Origin: AC-32 sp963736055
GTDB lineage: Bacteria > Actinomycetota > Thermoleophilia > Gaiellales > Gaiellaceae
Assembly (NCBI GenBank): GCA_963736055.1
Contig: CAVTNM010000008.1
Location: 1,426,001 to 1,490,000, forward strand
Reading direction: 5' to 3'
DNA: 64,000 bases
The translations under genes were made by a program, and so were the position numbers. Positions 8,333-19,679 of this stretch are shown in pieces (within the stretch, counting starts at the first letter, position 1; each line of letters opens with the position of its first letter). The notes under the pieces were generated by a model. That model saw only the letters and a list, made by a program, of their open reading frames with translations. It did no database searches and was not told the origin of the DNA.

Positions 8333-9870
8333 CAGTGCCGGAAGTGCCGCCGGTTCGTGAAGATCATGGTCGCCCCCGCGCTCTCGACGGCGCCGACCAC
8401 CTCCGCGTCGCGCTTTGAGCCGCCCGGCTGGATGATGCCCGTCACCCCGGCGCCGAGTGCCAGCTGCGGGCCGTCGGGGAACGGGAAGAACGCGTCCGAG
8501 GCCAGGACCGCCCCGGCCAGCTCGTGGCCGTGCTCGCGTGCCTTCTCGAGCGCGAGCCGGACCGCGTCCACGCGGCTCATCTGGCCCGCGCCGATCCCGA
8601 TCGTCTGCAGGTCGTGGGCGAGCACGATCGCGTTCGAGGAGGCGTGCTTGCAGACGCGCCAGGCGAAGAGGAGGTCGCCCCAGGCCATCTCGCTCGGTGC
8701 GCCGCACACGACCTGCATGCCGTCGCGGTCGTCGATGTCCCAGTCGCGCTCCTGGAGGAGCAGCCCGCCGAGGACGCGCTTGTAGTCGCGCTCGCCCGGG
8801 TTCGAGAGCCGGCGCTCACGGTCCTCGAGGATGCGCGTCGTCGGCTTGCGCTGCAGCAGCTCCAGCGCCTTCTCGTCGTAGCCGGGCGCGAACAGCACCT
8901 CGACGAACTGCCCGGCGAGCTTCTCGCCGAGCGCCTCGCTGACGGGGCGGTTGAGGACGACCACGCCCCCGTAGGCCGAGAGCGGATCGGCCCGGTGAGC
9001 TCGCTCGTAGGCCTGTTCGATCGAGCCGGCGACGGCGACCCCGCACGGGTTCGCGTGCTTGACGATCACGCAGCAGGGGAGCTCGAACTCCCGCGCCACC
9101 AGGCGCGCCGCCGAGAGGTCGTTGAGGTTGTTGAACGAGAGCTCGCGCCCGTGCCGCTGGTCGACCATCGAGAGCAGGTGCCGGCGCGCCCCCCGCTCGG
9201 AGTAGTACGCGGCCCGTTGGTGCGGGTTCTCTCCGTAGGCGAGCTCGAGCTCCTTGTCGAAGCCGGGCATGAACGACTCGGGGAAGACCTCCGGCGCGGT
9301 GAACCAGTTCGCGATCGCCGCCTCGTAGGTTGCCGTGACGGCGAAGGTCTCGGCGGCCAGCCGCCGCCGCGTCTCGAGCGACAGCTCGCCGCGGGCGCGC
9401 AGCTCGACGAGGATCTCGTCGTAGCGTGCCGCGCTCGCGACCGGGGCCACGTGGGCGAAGTTCTTCGCCGCCGCGCGCAGCATCGCCGGCCCGCCGATGT
9501 CGATCATCTCGACCGCGTCCTGCTCGCCGACCGCGCGCCTCGAGACGACGTCCTCGAACGGGTAGAGGTTGACGCAGACGAGGTCGAACGGCTCGATCGC
9601 GTGGTCCTCGAGCGCGGCGCGGTCGTCGGCTCGGTCGCGGCGGGCGAGGATCGCCGCGTGGATGCGCGGGTGCAGCGTCTTCACACGGCCGCCGAGCAGC
9701 TCGGGCGTCTCGGTCAGGTCCTCCACCGGCGTGACCGCGACGCCGACCTTCTGCAGGAAGGCGGCGGTGCCGCCGCTGGCCACGAGCTCCACCCCGAGCT
9801 GCGCCAGCCCGCGGGCGAACGGCTCCAGGCCTTCCTTGTCGTAGACCGAGATCAGCGCGCGCTTGATCAC
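8332..9870 (-). CDS. purH: bifunctional AICAR transformylase / IMP cyclohydrolase
   Basis: A complete 512-residue PurH carrying out the last two steps to IMP. The N-terminal IMP cyclohydrolase domain opens IKRALISVYDKEGLEPFA and contains GGRVKTLHPRIHA and CVNLYPFEDVV. The C-terminal transformylase carries the catalytic Lys-His in VKHANPCGVAV, plus SNAIVLAH and the final SDAFFPFPDG region. It is the third gene of the purM-purN-purH run, its start lying four bases from the end of purN. Its TGA stop shares a base with the ATG of the MerB-like gene. Confidence 0.97.
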   Translation of the reverse strand: MIKRALISVYDKEGLEPFARGLAQLGVELVASGGTAAFLQKVGVAVTPVEDLTETPELLGGRVKTLHPRIHAAILARRDRADDRAALEDHAIEPFDLVCVNLYPFEDVVSRRAVGEQDAVEMIDIGGPAMLRAAAKNFAHVAPVASAARYDEILVELRARGELSLETRRRLAAETFAVTATYEAAIANWFTAPEVFPESFMPGFDKELELAYGENPHQRAAYYSERGARRHLLSMVDQRHGRELSFNNLNDLSAARLVAREFELPCCVIVKHANPCGVAVAGSIEQAYERAHRADPLSAYGGVVVLNRPVSEALGEKLAGQFVEVLFAPGYDEKALELLQRKPTTRILEDRERRLSNPGERDYKRVLGGLLLQERDWDIDDRDGMQVVCGAPSEMAWGDLLFAWRVCKHASSNAIVLAHDLQTIGIGAGQMSRVDAVRLALEKAREHGHELAGAVLASDAFFPFPDGPQLALGAGVTGIIQPGGSKRDAEVVGAVESAGATMIFTNRRHFRH

Positions 9871-10406
9871 GAGATCAGCTCGCGGACGACGCGCGGCAGG
9901 AGCCGGTGCTCGACCGCCTGGACGCGGGCCCGAAGGCTCGAGGCGTCGTCACCTGCGAGAACCGGCACCGGCTCGGCGGCGATCACGGGGCCGCTGTCCA
10001 CGCCCTCGTCGACGTAGTGGACGGTGGCGGCTGTCTCGGGCACGCCGGCCTCGAGCACGTCCTCGATCGGCCGCGCGCCGGGGAAGTCGGGCAGCGGCGC
10101 CGAGTGCGTGTTCACCACGCGGCCAGGAAACCGCTCGAGGAAGCAGGGGCGGAGCAGGTGCATGTAGCCGGCGCAGACCACGAGGCGGGCGCCGTGCTCC
10201 TCGAGCCAGGCCGCCATCGCCTCGTCGCGCTCGTCGCGGCCCGCGTAGTCCTCGAGGCGGAACGCCCGGGCCGGGAGCCCCGCGTGCTCGGCCCGCTCGA
10301 GCGCGCGCGCCTCCGGCTTGTTGCTCGCGACGCAGACGATCGGCAGGCCCGCGTCGATCAGGGCCTGGAGGTTCGTTCCCTCACCGCTGACGAGGACGCC
10401 GATCAG
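9867..10406 (-). CDS. purN: phosphoribosylglycinamide formyltransferase (GART), CTG start
   Basis: A 179-residue GAR transformylase transferring a formyl group from 10-formyltetrahydrofolate to GAR. The opening LIGVLVSGEGTNLQALID matches the family from its second residue, and the catalytic Asn, His and Asp are in VVNTHSAPLPDFPG and DEGVDSGPVI. No ATG, GTG or TTG in this frame is near the homology start. The CTG at 10406, which forms CTGA with the purM stop, gives exactly the expected N-terminus, so reinitiation at a CTG is the likely start. It ends four bases inside the start of purH. Confidence 0.93.
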   Translation of the reverse strand: MIGVLVSGEGTNLQALIDAGLPIVCVASNKPEARALERAEHAGLPARAFRLEDYAGRDERDEAMAAWLEEHGARLVVCAGYMHLLRPCFLERFPGRVVNTHSAPLPDFPGARPIEDVLEAGVPETAATVHYVDEGVDSGPVIAAEPVPVLAGDDASSLRARVQAVEHRLLPRVVRELIS

Positions 10407-11326
10407 GCGAGCCGTCCGATCACAGTGCCTGCCTCCGCGTCGCCGGCCGGGACGACGGCGCACATCCCGATCCCGAGATTGAAGACGCGGCGCTGCTCCT
10501 CTTCCTCGACGCCGTGCTTCGCGAGCCAGTCGTACACCGGCGGCCGGGCCCATGCACCCCAGTCGATCTCGACGCCGACGCCCTCGGGCAGGACGCGCGT
10601 CAGGTTGCCGAGGATGCCGCCGCCGGTGACGTGCGCGAGCGCCTTCACGTCCGCGCGCGACCGCAGCTCGCGCACCTCGTCGAGGTAGAGCCGGTGGGGC
10701 GCCAGCAGCAGGTCGGCGTCGAAGTCGTCGTCGCCGACGAGGCCCCGGACGAGTGAGAAACCGTTGGTGTGCAGACCGGAGGAGGGGAGCCCGAGCACGA
10801 CGTCGCCGGCCTCGCAGCGCGAGCCGTCGATCAGGCGGTCGCGCTCGACGATTCCGACGCAGGTGCCCGCGAAGTCGAGCTCCTCCTCGCGGTAGACGCC
10901 CGGCAGCTCCGCCGTCTCGCCGCCCAGCAGCGCGCAACCGGCAGCGCGGCAGACCTCGGCCGCTCCGGCGACGAGCTCGGCCACCTGCGACAGGTCGAGC
11001 TCGTGGGCGGCCACGTAGTCGAGCAGGAAGAGCGGCTCGGCGCCGGTGGTGAGCACGTCGTCGATGCAGTGCGCCGCCAGGTCCTTGCCCGCGTCGCGCA
11101 GGCGACCGGCCCGGCGGGAGAGCACGAGCTTCGAGCCGACGCTGTCGGTCGAGGCCGCCAGCAGGCGGTTGGCATCAAGCGCGTAGAGCCCGGCGAACCC
11201 GCCGAACGAGCCCTCTACGCCCGGCGTGCGCGTCGAGTCGACCGCCGCGCGCAGCCGCTCGACGACCTCTTCCGCGGCCGCCAGAGAGACGCCGGCCGCC
11301 TCGTACGTCCTGCCCCCGGAGCTCAC
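10403..11326 (-). CDS. purM: phosphoribosylformylglycinamidine cyclo-ligase (AIR synthetase)
   Basis: A 307-residue AIR synthetase that closes the imidazole ring from FGAM using ATP. Family marks are GSFGGFAGLYAL, STDSVGSKLVLS, ALLGGETAELPGVY, LGLPSSGLHTNGFSLV and HVTGGGILGNL. It is about 35-40 residues shorter than typical PurM, the loss falling in the last helix-strand unit (ending AGTVIGRLA), which otherwise keeps the VIG-like terminal strand. It is the first gene of purM-purN-purH and is coupled to purN by a CTGA overlap. Confidence 0.95.
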   Translation of the reverse strand: MSSGGRTYEAAGVSLAAAEEVVERLRAAVDSTRTPGVEGSFGGFAGLYALDANRLLAASTDSVGSKLVLSRRAGRLRDAGKDLAAHCIDDVLTTGAEPLFLLDYVAAHELDLSQVAELVAGAAEVCRAAGCALLGGETAELPGVYREEELDFAGTCVGIVERDRLIDGSRCEAGDVVLGLPSSGLHTNGFSLVRGLVGDDDFDADLLLAPHRLYLDEVRELRSRADVKALAHVTGGGILGNLTRVLPEGVGVEIDWGAWARPPVYDWLAKHGVEEEEQRRVFNLGIGMCAVVPAGDAEAGTVIGRLA

Positions 11327-11361
11327 GGCGCGAGTCTACGACGAGATGCGGCCGAAGCAGC

Positions 11362-11973
11362 CTAGGAAAAGACCTCGCCGTACAGCTCCGGCCGCCCGCG
11401 CGGGCCGTCGGGCAGGAAGAGGATGCGCGCCTCGCCGATCTCGAGCTCGCCGTCGGCGGTCGGCAGCTCGAGGAGATCCGCGAGCGCGCCCGCCTTGGCC
11501 TCGGGGTCGTCGGCGCGGAGCTGCAGCTCGGTGAGCCGCAGCTCGCCGGCCGCCGCCAGCAGCTCGTCGATCCAGTCCCGCTGCGGGTGCACCTCGAGCC
11601 GGTAGCCGGCGCCCGTCGCGACGAACGTTCGCCGCCCCGGGTACTCCTGCACGCGCAGCCGCTGCCGGGTCGCTCGCTCCAGCACCTCGCCGAACTCCTC
11701 GTCGTCGAGTGCCACCCCCACGTGGTCGACCCGCGGGAGGGCCCATTGCCCGGGCTGCACGACCACGTTCACCGCTCCCCGCTCGAGCTCGCTCAGGCGG
11801 TGCCGGAACCCCTTCTGCTCGAGGTCGTCCCAGGAGACGCCCGCCTCGAAGTGCACCTGGTCGTCGCCGACACGCCCGTAGCGCGCGATCAGCCGGAAGG
11901 CGAGCTTGCCGAGGTAGCGGGCCTCGACCTCTCGCACGTGGCTGGTGACCAGGTGGTAGTGGAAGAGCTCCAC
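11362..11973 (-). CDS. VOC/glyoxalase-fold-like protein of unknown function
   Basis: A 203-residue cytosolic protein that appears to hold two vicinal-oxygen-chelate-like modules. The first runs from FHYHLVTSHVREVEARYLGKL to VDHVGVALDDEEFGEVL; the second includes LTELQLRADDPEAKAGALADLLEL and ARILFLPDG. Conserved metal-binding residues are not all apparent, so it may be a non-catalytic member. The gene precedes purM on the same strand with a 35-base gap and is divergent from another VOC gene at 12050. No specific function can be given. Confidence 0.6.
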   Translation of the reverse strand: MELFHYHLVTSHVREVEARYLGKLAFRLIARYGRVGDDQVHFEAGVSWDDLEQKGFRHRLSELERGAVNVVVQPGQWALPRVDHVGVALDDEEFGEVLERATRQRLRVQEYPGRRTFVATGAGYRLEVHPQRDWIDELLAAAGELRLTELQLRADDPEAKAGALADLLELPTADGELEIGEARILFLPDGPRGRPELYGEVFS

Positions 11974-12049
11974 TCGGGGCGTCCGATTCTAGTGGCGGAC
12001 CTGCAGGAACCTCGGCCGGGGCGGGGAAAGATTGCTGCGGTTGCCACAA

Positions 12050-12469
12050 ATGCGCTCCTGCGGCGTCCATCACGTCGACCTGGTCGTCTCGTCGATCGAG
12101 CGCAGCCTGCCGTTCTACCGCGACCTGCTCGGCCCGCTGGGCTGGCACGGCGTCAGCGAGGTGCAGGGCGAGCGCGGCGAGACGATCTGGTACCTCTGGG
12201 GCACCGGAAGCTCGATCGGCCTCCGGCAGGCGCAGACCGAGAGCGATGCGCCGTTCGACCGCTACCGCGTCGGTCTCCACCACCTCGCGCTCGAGGCGAC
12301 CTCGCGGCAGGCCGTCAACGAGCGGGCCGACTGGTTGCGGGCGCAAGGCGCCGAGATCGAGAGCGGCCCGGAGGAGTACTGGTACCAGCCCGGCTACTAC
12401 GCGGTGTTCTTCTACGATCCCGACGGACTGAAGTTGGAGATCGTGCACATCCCCGGCCTCGCGGCCTGA
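12050..12469 (+). CDS. VOC-family (glyoxalase/bleomycin-resistance-like) protein
   Basis: A 139-residue single VOC domain. It starts CGVHHVDLVVSSIERSLPFYRDLLG, in which the His is a usual first metal ligand, continues with VGLHHLALEATSRQAV (second His) and ends with VFFYDPDGLKLEIVH (Glu ligand). Such proteins are metal-dependent lyases, isomerases or dioxygenases, or bind drugs; the substrate is unknown. The ATG at 12050 is preferred; a TTG six codons upstream lies just after GGGGAAAG and is an alternative. It is followed by a small membrane protein 15 bases downstream. Confidence 0.85.
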   Translation: MRSCGVHHVDLVVSSIERSLPFYRDLLGPLGWHGVSEVQGERGETIWYLWGTGSSIGLRQAQTESDAPFDRYRVGLHHLALEATSRQAVNERADWLRAQGAEIESGPEEYWYQPGYYAVFFYDPDGLKLEIVHIPGLAA

Positions 12470-12484
12470 CGAAAGGAGAGTGGC

Positions 12485-12742
12485 ATGGAGACGACCCCTC
12501 CGGAGCAGCCCGCCGGTTCCCGCCAGACGATGGGGATGCCGAGCATCCCGTCAGGCGCTCGGCTGCCGATTCCGGGCAACGCCGAGTTCGCGTTCGTCGT
12601 CGCGCTCGAGATCTTCCTCGCGATCCTGCTCTTCGACGACGCCTGGAACGTGAACAACTGGGCCTTTGCGTCGACGATCGTCGGGGCTGCCTACCTGCTC
12701 AGTCGCGGGATCGCCAAGGCGAGCCGCGTGCTCGAGCACTGA
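12485..12742 (+). CDS. small two-TM membrane protein
   Basis: An 85-residue protein with a Pro-rich, hydrophilic first 30 residues and two hydrophobic helices at about 37-53 (FAFVVALEIFLAILLF) and 59-74 (WAFASTIVGAAYLLS). GAAAGGAGAGTGGC before the ATG is a strong ribosome binding site. It follows the VOC gene by 15 bases and ends two bases before the purF stop on the other strand. I do not recognise the family; a structural or accessory membrane role is possible. Confidence 0.72.
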   Translation: METTPPEQPAGSRQTMGMPSIPSGARLPIPGNAEFAFVVALEIFLAILLFDDAWNVNNWAFASTIVGAAYLLSRGIAKASRVLEH

Positions 12743-12743
12743 C

Positions 12744-14125
12744 TCAGACCTTCGCCGGCTCGAACCTGAGCTTCGCGCTCTCACGCGGGACTTCCGTCGG
12801 GTAGTCCCGCGTGAGGCACGCCCGGCAGAGCTCGGACGCCGGCCGCCGAGTCGACTCCTGCAGGCCCTCCAGCGACAGGTAGGCGAGCGAGGTGGCGCCG
12901 ATGTGCTCGCGCACCTCCTCGACCGAGCGCGAAGCCGCGATCAGCTCGCTCTCCTCGGGCAGGTCGATCCCGTAGAAGCACTGTCCGATCACGGGCGGCG
13001 AGGAGCTGCGGATGTGCACTTCCGAGGCGCCGGCCTCGAACAGCATCCGCACGATGTTGCGAGTCGTCGTGCCGCGAATGACCGAGTCGTCGACGACGAC
13101 GACACGTTTGCCCGAGACCTCGGCGAGCGGGTTGAACTTCAGCTTCACGCCCTGCTCGCGCAGGCCCTGGTCGGGCTGGATGAAGGTGCGGCCGACGTAG
13201 CGGTTCTTGATCAGGCCCTCGGAGAACGGGATCCCGGTCGCGCGCGAAAACCCGATCGCGGCCGGCGTGCCGGAATCGGGGATCGGCATCACCAGGTCGG
13301 CCTCGACCGGCGCCTCCGCCGCGAGCCGCTCGCCCATACGCACGCGCGCGCCGTGCACCTCGACCCCGTCGAGCCGCGAATCGGGCCGCGCCAGGTAGAA
13401 GAACTCGAAGATGCAGAGCGCCCCGTGCGCCGCGGGCTCCACCGCCTGCCGCGCGTGCACGCCGGCCTCGTCGATCGCCACGAGCTCGCCCGGAGCGAGC
13501 TCCCGCTCGAGCTCCGCGCCGACGAGGTCGAGCGAGCACGTCTCGGAGGCGAGGATCCACTCACCGTCCTCGCCGCGGCCGAGGCAGATCGGGCGAAAGC
13601 CGTGCCGGTCGCGGAACCCGACAAGCTTTCCCTCCGAGAGCAGGACGACCGAGAACGCGCCGTCGAGCCGGGCCATCGCGTGCGCCACCGCGTCCTCGAG
13701 CGGGGCGGGGTCGTTCGCGATCAGCGCCGCAATCACCTCCGTGTCGGAGGTGGTCGCCAGCGTCACGCCCTCCGCGGCGAGCTCGGCCCGCAGCGCTTCG
13801 GCGTTGACGAGGTTGCCGTTGTGACCGAGCGCCACCGTGCGCCCTCGCCCGCGCTGGATGAGCGGCTGCGCGTTCGCCCAGTGTGTCGAGCCGGTCGTGG
13901 AGTAGCGGGTGTGCCCGATCGCGACCTCGCCGTGGAGGCCGCGCAGCTTCTGCTCGTCGAAGACCTGGGTGACGAGGCCCATGTCTCGCAGCACGGTCAG
14001 CCTGCCGTGGTCGGAGACGGCGATCCCCGCCGACTCCTGCCCGCGGTGCTGGAGGGCGAAGAGCCCGAAGAAGGTCACGCGGGCCACGTCCCGCTCAGGC
14101 GCGCGAATCCCGAACACGCCGCACA

Positions 14126-14126
<1 letters not shown>
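12744..14126 (-). CDS. purF: amidophosphoribosyltransferase
   Basis: A 460-residue PurF catalysing the first committed purine step, PRPP plus glutamine to phosphoribosylamine. The nucleophile is Cys2 (MCGVFGIRAPE), so no propeptide is present. The glutaminase domain shows GHTRYSTTGS and HNGNLVNA. The PRPP motif is VVVVDDSVIRGTT. Four cysteines sit where the Bacillus-type enzyme holds a [4Fe-4S] cluster: CIFEFFYLARPDS, GQCFYGID and LCRACL. The ATG overlaps the purL TGA as TGATG. Confidence 0.97.
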
Positions 14127-16066
<1,940 letters not shown>

Positions 16067-16074
16067 GCGAGACA

Positions 16075-16974
16075 GTGAACCGCCGTCACCTCCTGATGCT
16101 GCTCGCGCTCGCGGCCCTCTGGGGCGCCTCGTTCCTCTTCATCAAGGTCGCGGTGCGGGAGCTCACCCCGGCGACGCTGATCGTCGGGCGGCTCGGCCTC
16201 GCCGCGCTGACGCTCGCCCTGCTGGTTCCGTTCGTCGTCGGGACCGGTGAGACGCTTCGCCAGTTGCGCGCGAACGCCGCCTGGCTCGTGGTGGTAGCGC
16301 TCGTCAACACGGCGATCCCGTTCTGGCTGCTCTCGTGGGGAGAGACGCGGATCGACTCCGGGCTGGCTTCGATCATCCAGGCCTCGGTCCCGATCTTCAA
16401 CGCGCTGATCGCGTTCGTGGCCTTCCGTGAGGTGCGCGTGACCGGCGTGCGCCTGCTCGGAGTCGCCGTCGGCTTCGCCGGCGTCGCGCTGCTGGTCGGC
16501 GCGCAGCCGGAGGGCAAGGTGCTCGGGGCGCTGGCCGTCGTGGGGATGGCGTTCTGCTACGGCGTCGGCGGCCTGCTCACGGGTCGTTACCTGGGCAACG
16601 CGCGGCCGTTCGTCGTGGCGCTCGCGTCGACGCTGATCGCCACGCTGGTCTGGCTGCCGGTCGGCGTCGCGGAAGCGCCGGCGCACATGCCCGGCTGGAA
16701 GACCATCGGCTCGGTGGTCATGCTCGGCGTGCCCGGCACCGCCTTCGCCTACCTGCTGTTCTTCGGCCTGATCACCGGCGCGGGCGCCGCGTACACGTCG
16801 CTCGTGACGTACCTCATCCCACCGATCGCCCTCGCCTACGGCGCGATCTTCCTCGACGAGCGCTTCGGCGCCGCGGCCCTGGGAGGCCTGGCGCTGATCC
16901 TCGCCGGGGTGGCCCTCGGCACGGGAGCGGTGCGCTTCGGGCGGGCACGACAGGCGCGGGCTGCGGACGGGTAG
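16075..16974 (+). CDS. EamA/DMT-family transporter
   Basis: A 299-residue ten-helix permease. The N-terminus has ALWGASFLFIKVAVRELTP and the first repeat contains SWGETRIDSGLASIIQASVPIFNALIAF, the classical EamA signature; the second repeat ends with LVTYLIPPIALAYGAIFLDERF. The GTG at 16075 begins almost directly with helix 1; an ATG at 16096 is an alternative. It is clearly paralogous to the permease at 18771. The substrate is unknown. Confidence 0.9.
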   Translation: MNRRHLLMLLALAALWGASFLFIKVAVRELTPATLIVGRLGLAALTLALLVPFVVGTGETLRQLRANAAWLVVVALVNTAIPFWLLSWGETRIDSGLASIIQASVPIFNALIAFVAFREVRVTGVRLLGVAVGFAGVALLVGAQPEGKVLGALAVVGMAFCYGVGGLLTGRYLGNARPFVVALASTLIATLVWLPVGVAEAPAHMPGWKTIGSVVMLGVPGTAFAYLLFFGLITGAGAAYTSLVTYLIPPIALAYGAIFLDERFGAAALGGLALILAGVALGTGAVRFGRARQARAADG

Positions 16975-16983
16975 CGCCGCGGT

Positions 16984-17385
16984 TCAGGTCTGTCGCGCCT
17001 CGGCGCGCGAAGCTCGCGTCCGTCCGAGAGCGTGGAAGCTCGAGCGAGCCAGCGGCCGGAACGACGCCGTGACGTGAGGGTTAGCCGGGCGGTCGGGGTC
17101 GTAAGACGTTGAACGATCGACGAGCGCGAGCGAGGCTCTCGTCATCGCGCGTCGTCGGGCGTATCGCCATGGCCGGACGAACGACGCCGATCCGGACTCG
17201 TGCGTGGCGACGACGTCGGGGACCGCGAACGTCGTGCCGTTCCGACGGCCAGCGCCTCGCGCCGCAGAGCGGGCGAAACGGCCGCGAGTGCCGAGAGCTC
17301 CGATCGAGAACTGTGGGCGCACGAGCGGGCGGGGCGAGCGGGAGTGGAACCGTTCGACGCTGTCCAACCGTGCAAGACCGCTTGG
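16984..17385. other. non-coding or decayed stretch
   Basis: About 400 bases after the EamA gene in which no frame gives a coherent conserved protein on either strand, although all frames stay open for long stretches because of the GC content. It may be the remains of the 3' end of the beta-propeller pseudogene read on the minus strand. No hairpin with a T tract and no promoter could be assigned. Confidence 0.4.
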
Positions 17386-18335
17386 TGTGCGTCAATCGCC
17401 GAACAGGCCTCGACCCGTCGGCGTGGACGATGTAGATCTGCGGCGGGCGAAATCGCCTCGGTACGCCGAAAGGCAGAAGACGGCCGCGGTGACCACAGAG
17501 GCTCCCGGTCTGGTAGAGCGACGGTCCCAGGGGCGAAGGTGCGTCAGAGGCCGCAGGTCCGTCCCGTTCGGCAGCGTCGTCCGGTCGCAGCGCGACGTAC
17601 CACGCGCCGCGCCGTCGCGCGTACCAGGCGCGAAGGTCGTCTCGGTCGGGTGGCGGCAAAAAGCGGGGTGGGGAGCGCGATCCTCCGTATGCCGTTTGCG
17701 AAGAGGAAGATCCCGGTACTGCCGGTGCACCTGCGGAAGTCGCACCACCGCGCCGAAGGCGATCCACCTACGGAGGCGACGAGCCGCAACCAGCGCCCGG
17801 GGGAACGTCGAGGTTCCGTGCGGCCGCCGAGGTGCAGCTGCTGCGAGCAACTCACCGACGAGGCCGACCCGTCCGTCGAGCCAGTAGGGCACCCTCCGAC
17901 TTTCGTCCGGACTCGGCGCGGAAGCGGCCCGCTGATCCTGCCGCCGTAGCTCTTCGGGCCCCGCGAGTAGACGTAGCGGTCACCGGAGAACGTGATGTAA
18001 CTCGGCGACCCCGGCAGCGGCACGTTCGCGCAGCGGCGCCGAGCGGGATCGACGAGCACCAGACCGGACCATCTCGGCCGCGCGTAGGACGAGACGGAGA
18101 CTGCGAAGCGCGTCTTGACGAGAGGCGGAGGCGATGCGCGCTCGGTTGAGCCGGCCTGCGACCCGCCGCCGCGGTACGCCAGCAAGAGTCCGGCGGGCAG
18201 GCCGGCGACGGCGACGAGCCCGACCGCGGCGATAACCCGGCGTCGACGCTGCCGCCGGCGGGCCTCCTTGATCAGCGCCTCCGCATCGTGCTCGAGCGGC
18301 AGCACCGGCGGTCTCGGCGGGGTTGCGATCGCCAA
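17386..18335 (-). pseudogene. membrane-anchored TolB/WD40-type beta-propeller protein, multiply frameshifted
   Basis: The 5' end is intact. A TTG start five bases after the GntR-like gene opens a basic cytoplasmic segment (ALIKEARRRQRRRR), a single membrane helix (about residues 37-54) and an extracytoplasmic part with VDPARRRCANVPLPGSPSYITF. From about 18,000 downward the frame is lost. A typical propeller-blade fragment QIYIVHADGS and RRLTHT reappears in another frame near 17386-17440. Several indels are needed to connect them. The arrangement, a GntR-type regulator followed by a single-pass propeller protein, suggests a former surface sensor operon. Confidence 0.6.
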
Positions 18336-18339
18336 CGCG

Positions 18340-18650
18340 CTACGCCAGCCCTTCGATCATGCGGATCACCTCGTCGGCCCGGTAGCCATTCTTGCGCGCG
18401 AATTGCAGGAGGTCATGGGCGCGGGCGAGGACTGCGCTCCTCGGCGTGCCGGTCACGCTCACGCCGCGGCCCGGCGAAACTCGAGCAGGCCTTCGTCGCG
18501 CAGTATCCGGAGCGCCGCAACACCGTGTTGGAGTTGACGCCGAGCACGGCTGCGAGGTCAGGGCGACGGAAGCCGGTCGCCGGGCCGCGCTTCCTTCGGC
18601 GATCGCCGCCGGACGTCTGCTGCACCTGCTCGTGCAACGGAGCGGTTGCC
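18340..18650 (-). pseudogene. GntR-family (YtrA-like) transcriptional regulator, multiply frameshifted
   Basis: Pieces of a short GntR regulator can be read in changing frames: PLHEQV, AIAEG, ARPGDRLPS, DLAAVLGVNSNTVLR, LRILRDEGLLEFRRG, GVSVTGTPRSAVLARAHDLLQF and ARKNGYRADEVIRMIEGLA with a TAG at 18340. The helix-turn-helix and the C-terminal helix are both recognisable. At least four single-base insertions or deletions within about 300 bases break it. It lies directly upstream of the propeller gene on the same strand. Either it is truly decayed or this stretch is poorly sequenced. Confidence 0.65.
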
Positions 18651-18770
18651 AGATCTGGGCAAACGATCAGGGTTCGGCCGCGCAGCGAGAGGTCGGCACT
18701 CCGGCGACGCCACGACTCGAGTGAACGAGGCGTCGAGCTTGGGCTGGGCCAGGCCGGTAGCCTCGAAGAC

Positions 18771-19679
18771 GTGTCGCGTTCCTACGTGATCTACATCGGC
18801 CTGCTGGCCGCGTTCTGGGGCGCCTCCTACATGTTCATCAAGGTCGCGAACCGCGACTTCGAGCCGGCCGCGATGATGTTTCTGCGCCTGCTCATCGCCT
18901 CGGTGCTGATCCTCGCCGTGCTCGCCGCGCAGCGGGGGGCTCGCGCCTCGATCCAGGACATGCGCCGCGTCGGCTGGCAGGGCTTCGCGCTCGGCGTGGT
19001 CAACGGCGCGATCCCGTTCACCTTGATCGCCTGGGGTGAGAGGCACATCGACTCGGGCGTGGCGGCGATCGCGAACGCCTCGATGCCGATCTTCGTCGTC
19101 CTGATCGCGCTGCGCTGGCAGCCGAGCGAGCGCGTGTACGGGCTGCGCCTGTTCGGTTTCCTCGTCGGGCTCGCCGGCGTGGGCGTGCTCGCCGGGGTGC
19201 ACCCCGAAGGCGGCTGGTGGGGCGCCGCGGGAACGCTCGCGGTGGTGGTCGCGTCGGCCGCCTACGCGGTCGGGAGCATCTGGGGCCAGCGCCTGATTGC
19301 CGGGACGAGCGGCCTGAACCTCGCGGCGATGTCGATGATCGGCGGCGCGCTCGTCCTGCTCCCGCTCGGGCTGTGGCAGCTTCCGTCGCACCTACCCGGC
19401 TGGAAGGAGATCGGCTCGGTGCTTGCCCTCGCGATCATCGGTACGGCGGTCGCCCAGATCATCCTCTACCGCGTGCTGCGGAGCGACGGCGCCGCCCGCG
19501 TGAGCCTCGTCACGTACCTCTTGCCGGTGACCGCGCTCTTCTACGGTGTCACGCTGCTCGGCGAGCCGCTCACCGTCGAGGAGCTGCTCGGAATGGTGCT
19601 GATCCTCGGCGGCGTGGCGCTCGGCTCGGGGGCGCTGCGACTCCCGCGCCGGGAACCGGTGGCCGCGCCTTCGCCGTGA
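18771..19679 (+). CDS. EamA/DMT-family transporter
   Basis: A 302-residue ten-helix permease, GTG start at 18771. N-terminal FWGASYMFIKVANRDFEP and internal AWGERHIDSGVAAIANASMPIFVVLIAL correspond segment by segment to the permease at 16075, so the two are paralogues about 2.7 kb apart. The end has LVTYLLPVTALFYGVTLLGEPL. The stop overlaps the GNAT start as GTGA, placing it at the head of a run of overlapping genes through 22375. The substrate is unknown. Confidence 0.9.
   Translation: MSRSYVIYIGLLAAFWGASYMFIKVANRDFEPAAMMFLRLLIASVLILAVLAAQRGARASIQDMRRVGWQGFALGVVNGAIPFTLIAWGERHIDSGVAAIANASMPIFVVLIALRWQPSERVYGLRLFGFLVGLAGVGVLAGVHPEGGWWGAAGTLAVVVASAAYAVGSIWGQRLIAGTSGLNLAAMSMIGGALVLLPLGLWQLPSHLPGWKEIGSVLALAIIGTAVAQIILYRVLRSDGAARVSLVTYLLPVTALFYGVTLLGEPLTVEELLGMVLILGGVALGSGALRLPRREPVAAPSP

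Noticed and set aside
8524..10017. 497-codon plus-strand frame opposite purH
   Set aside because: Antisense shadow without recognisable domains.
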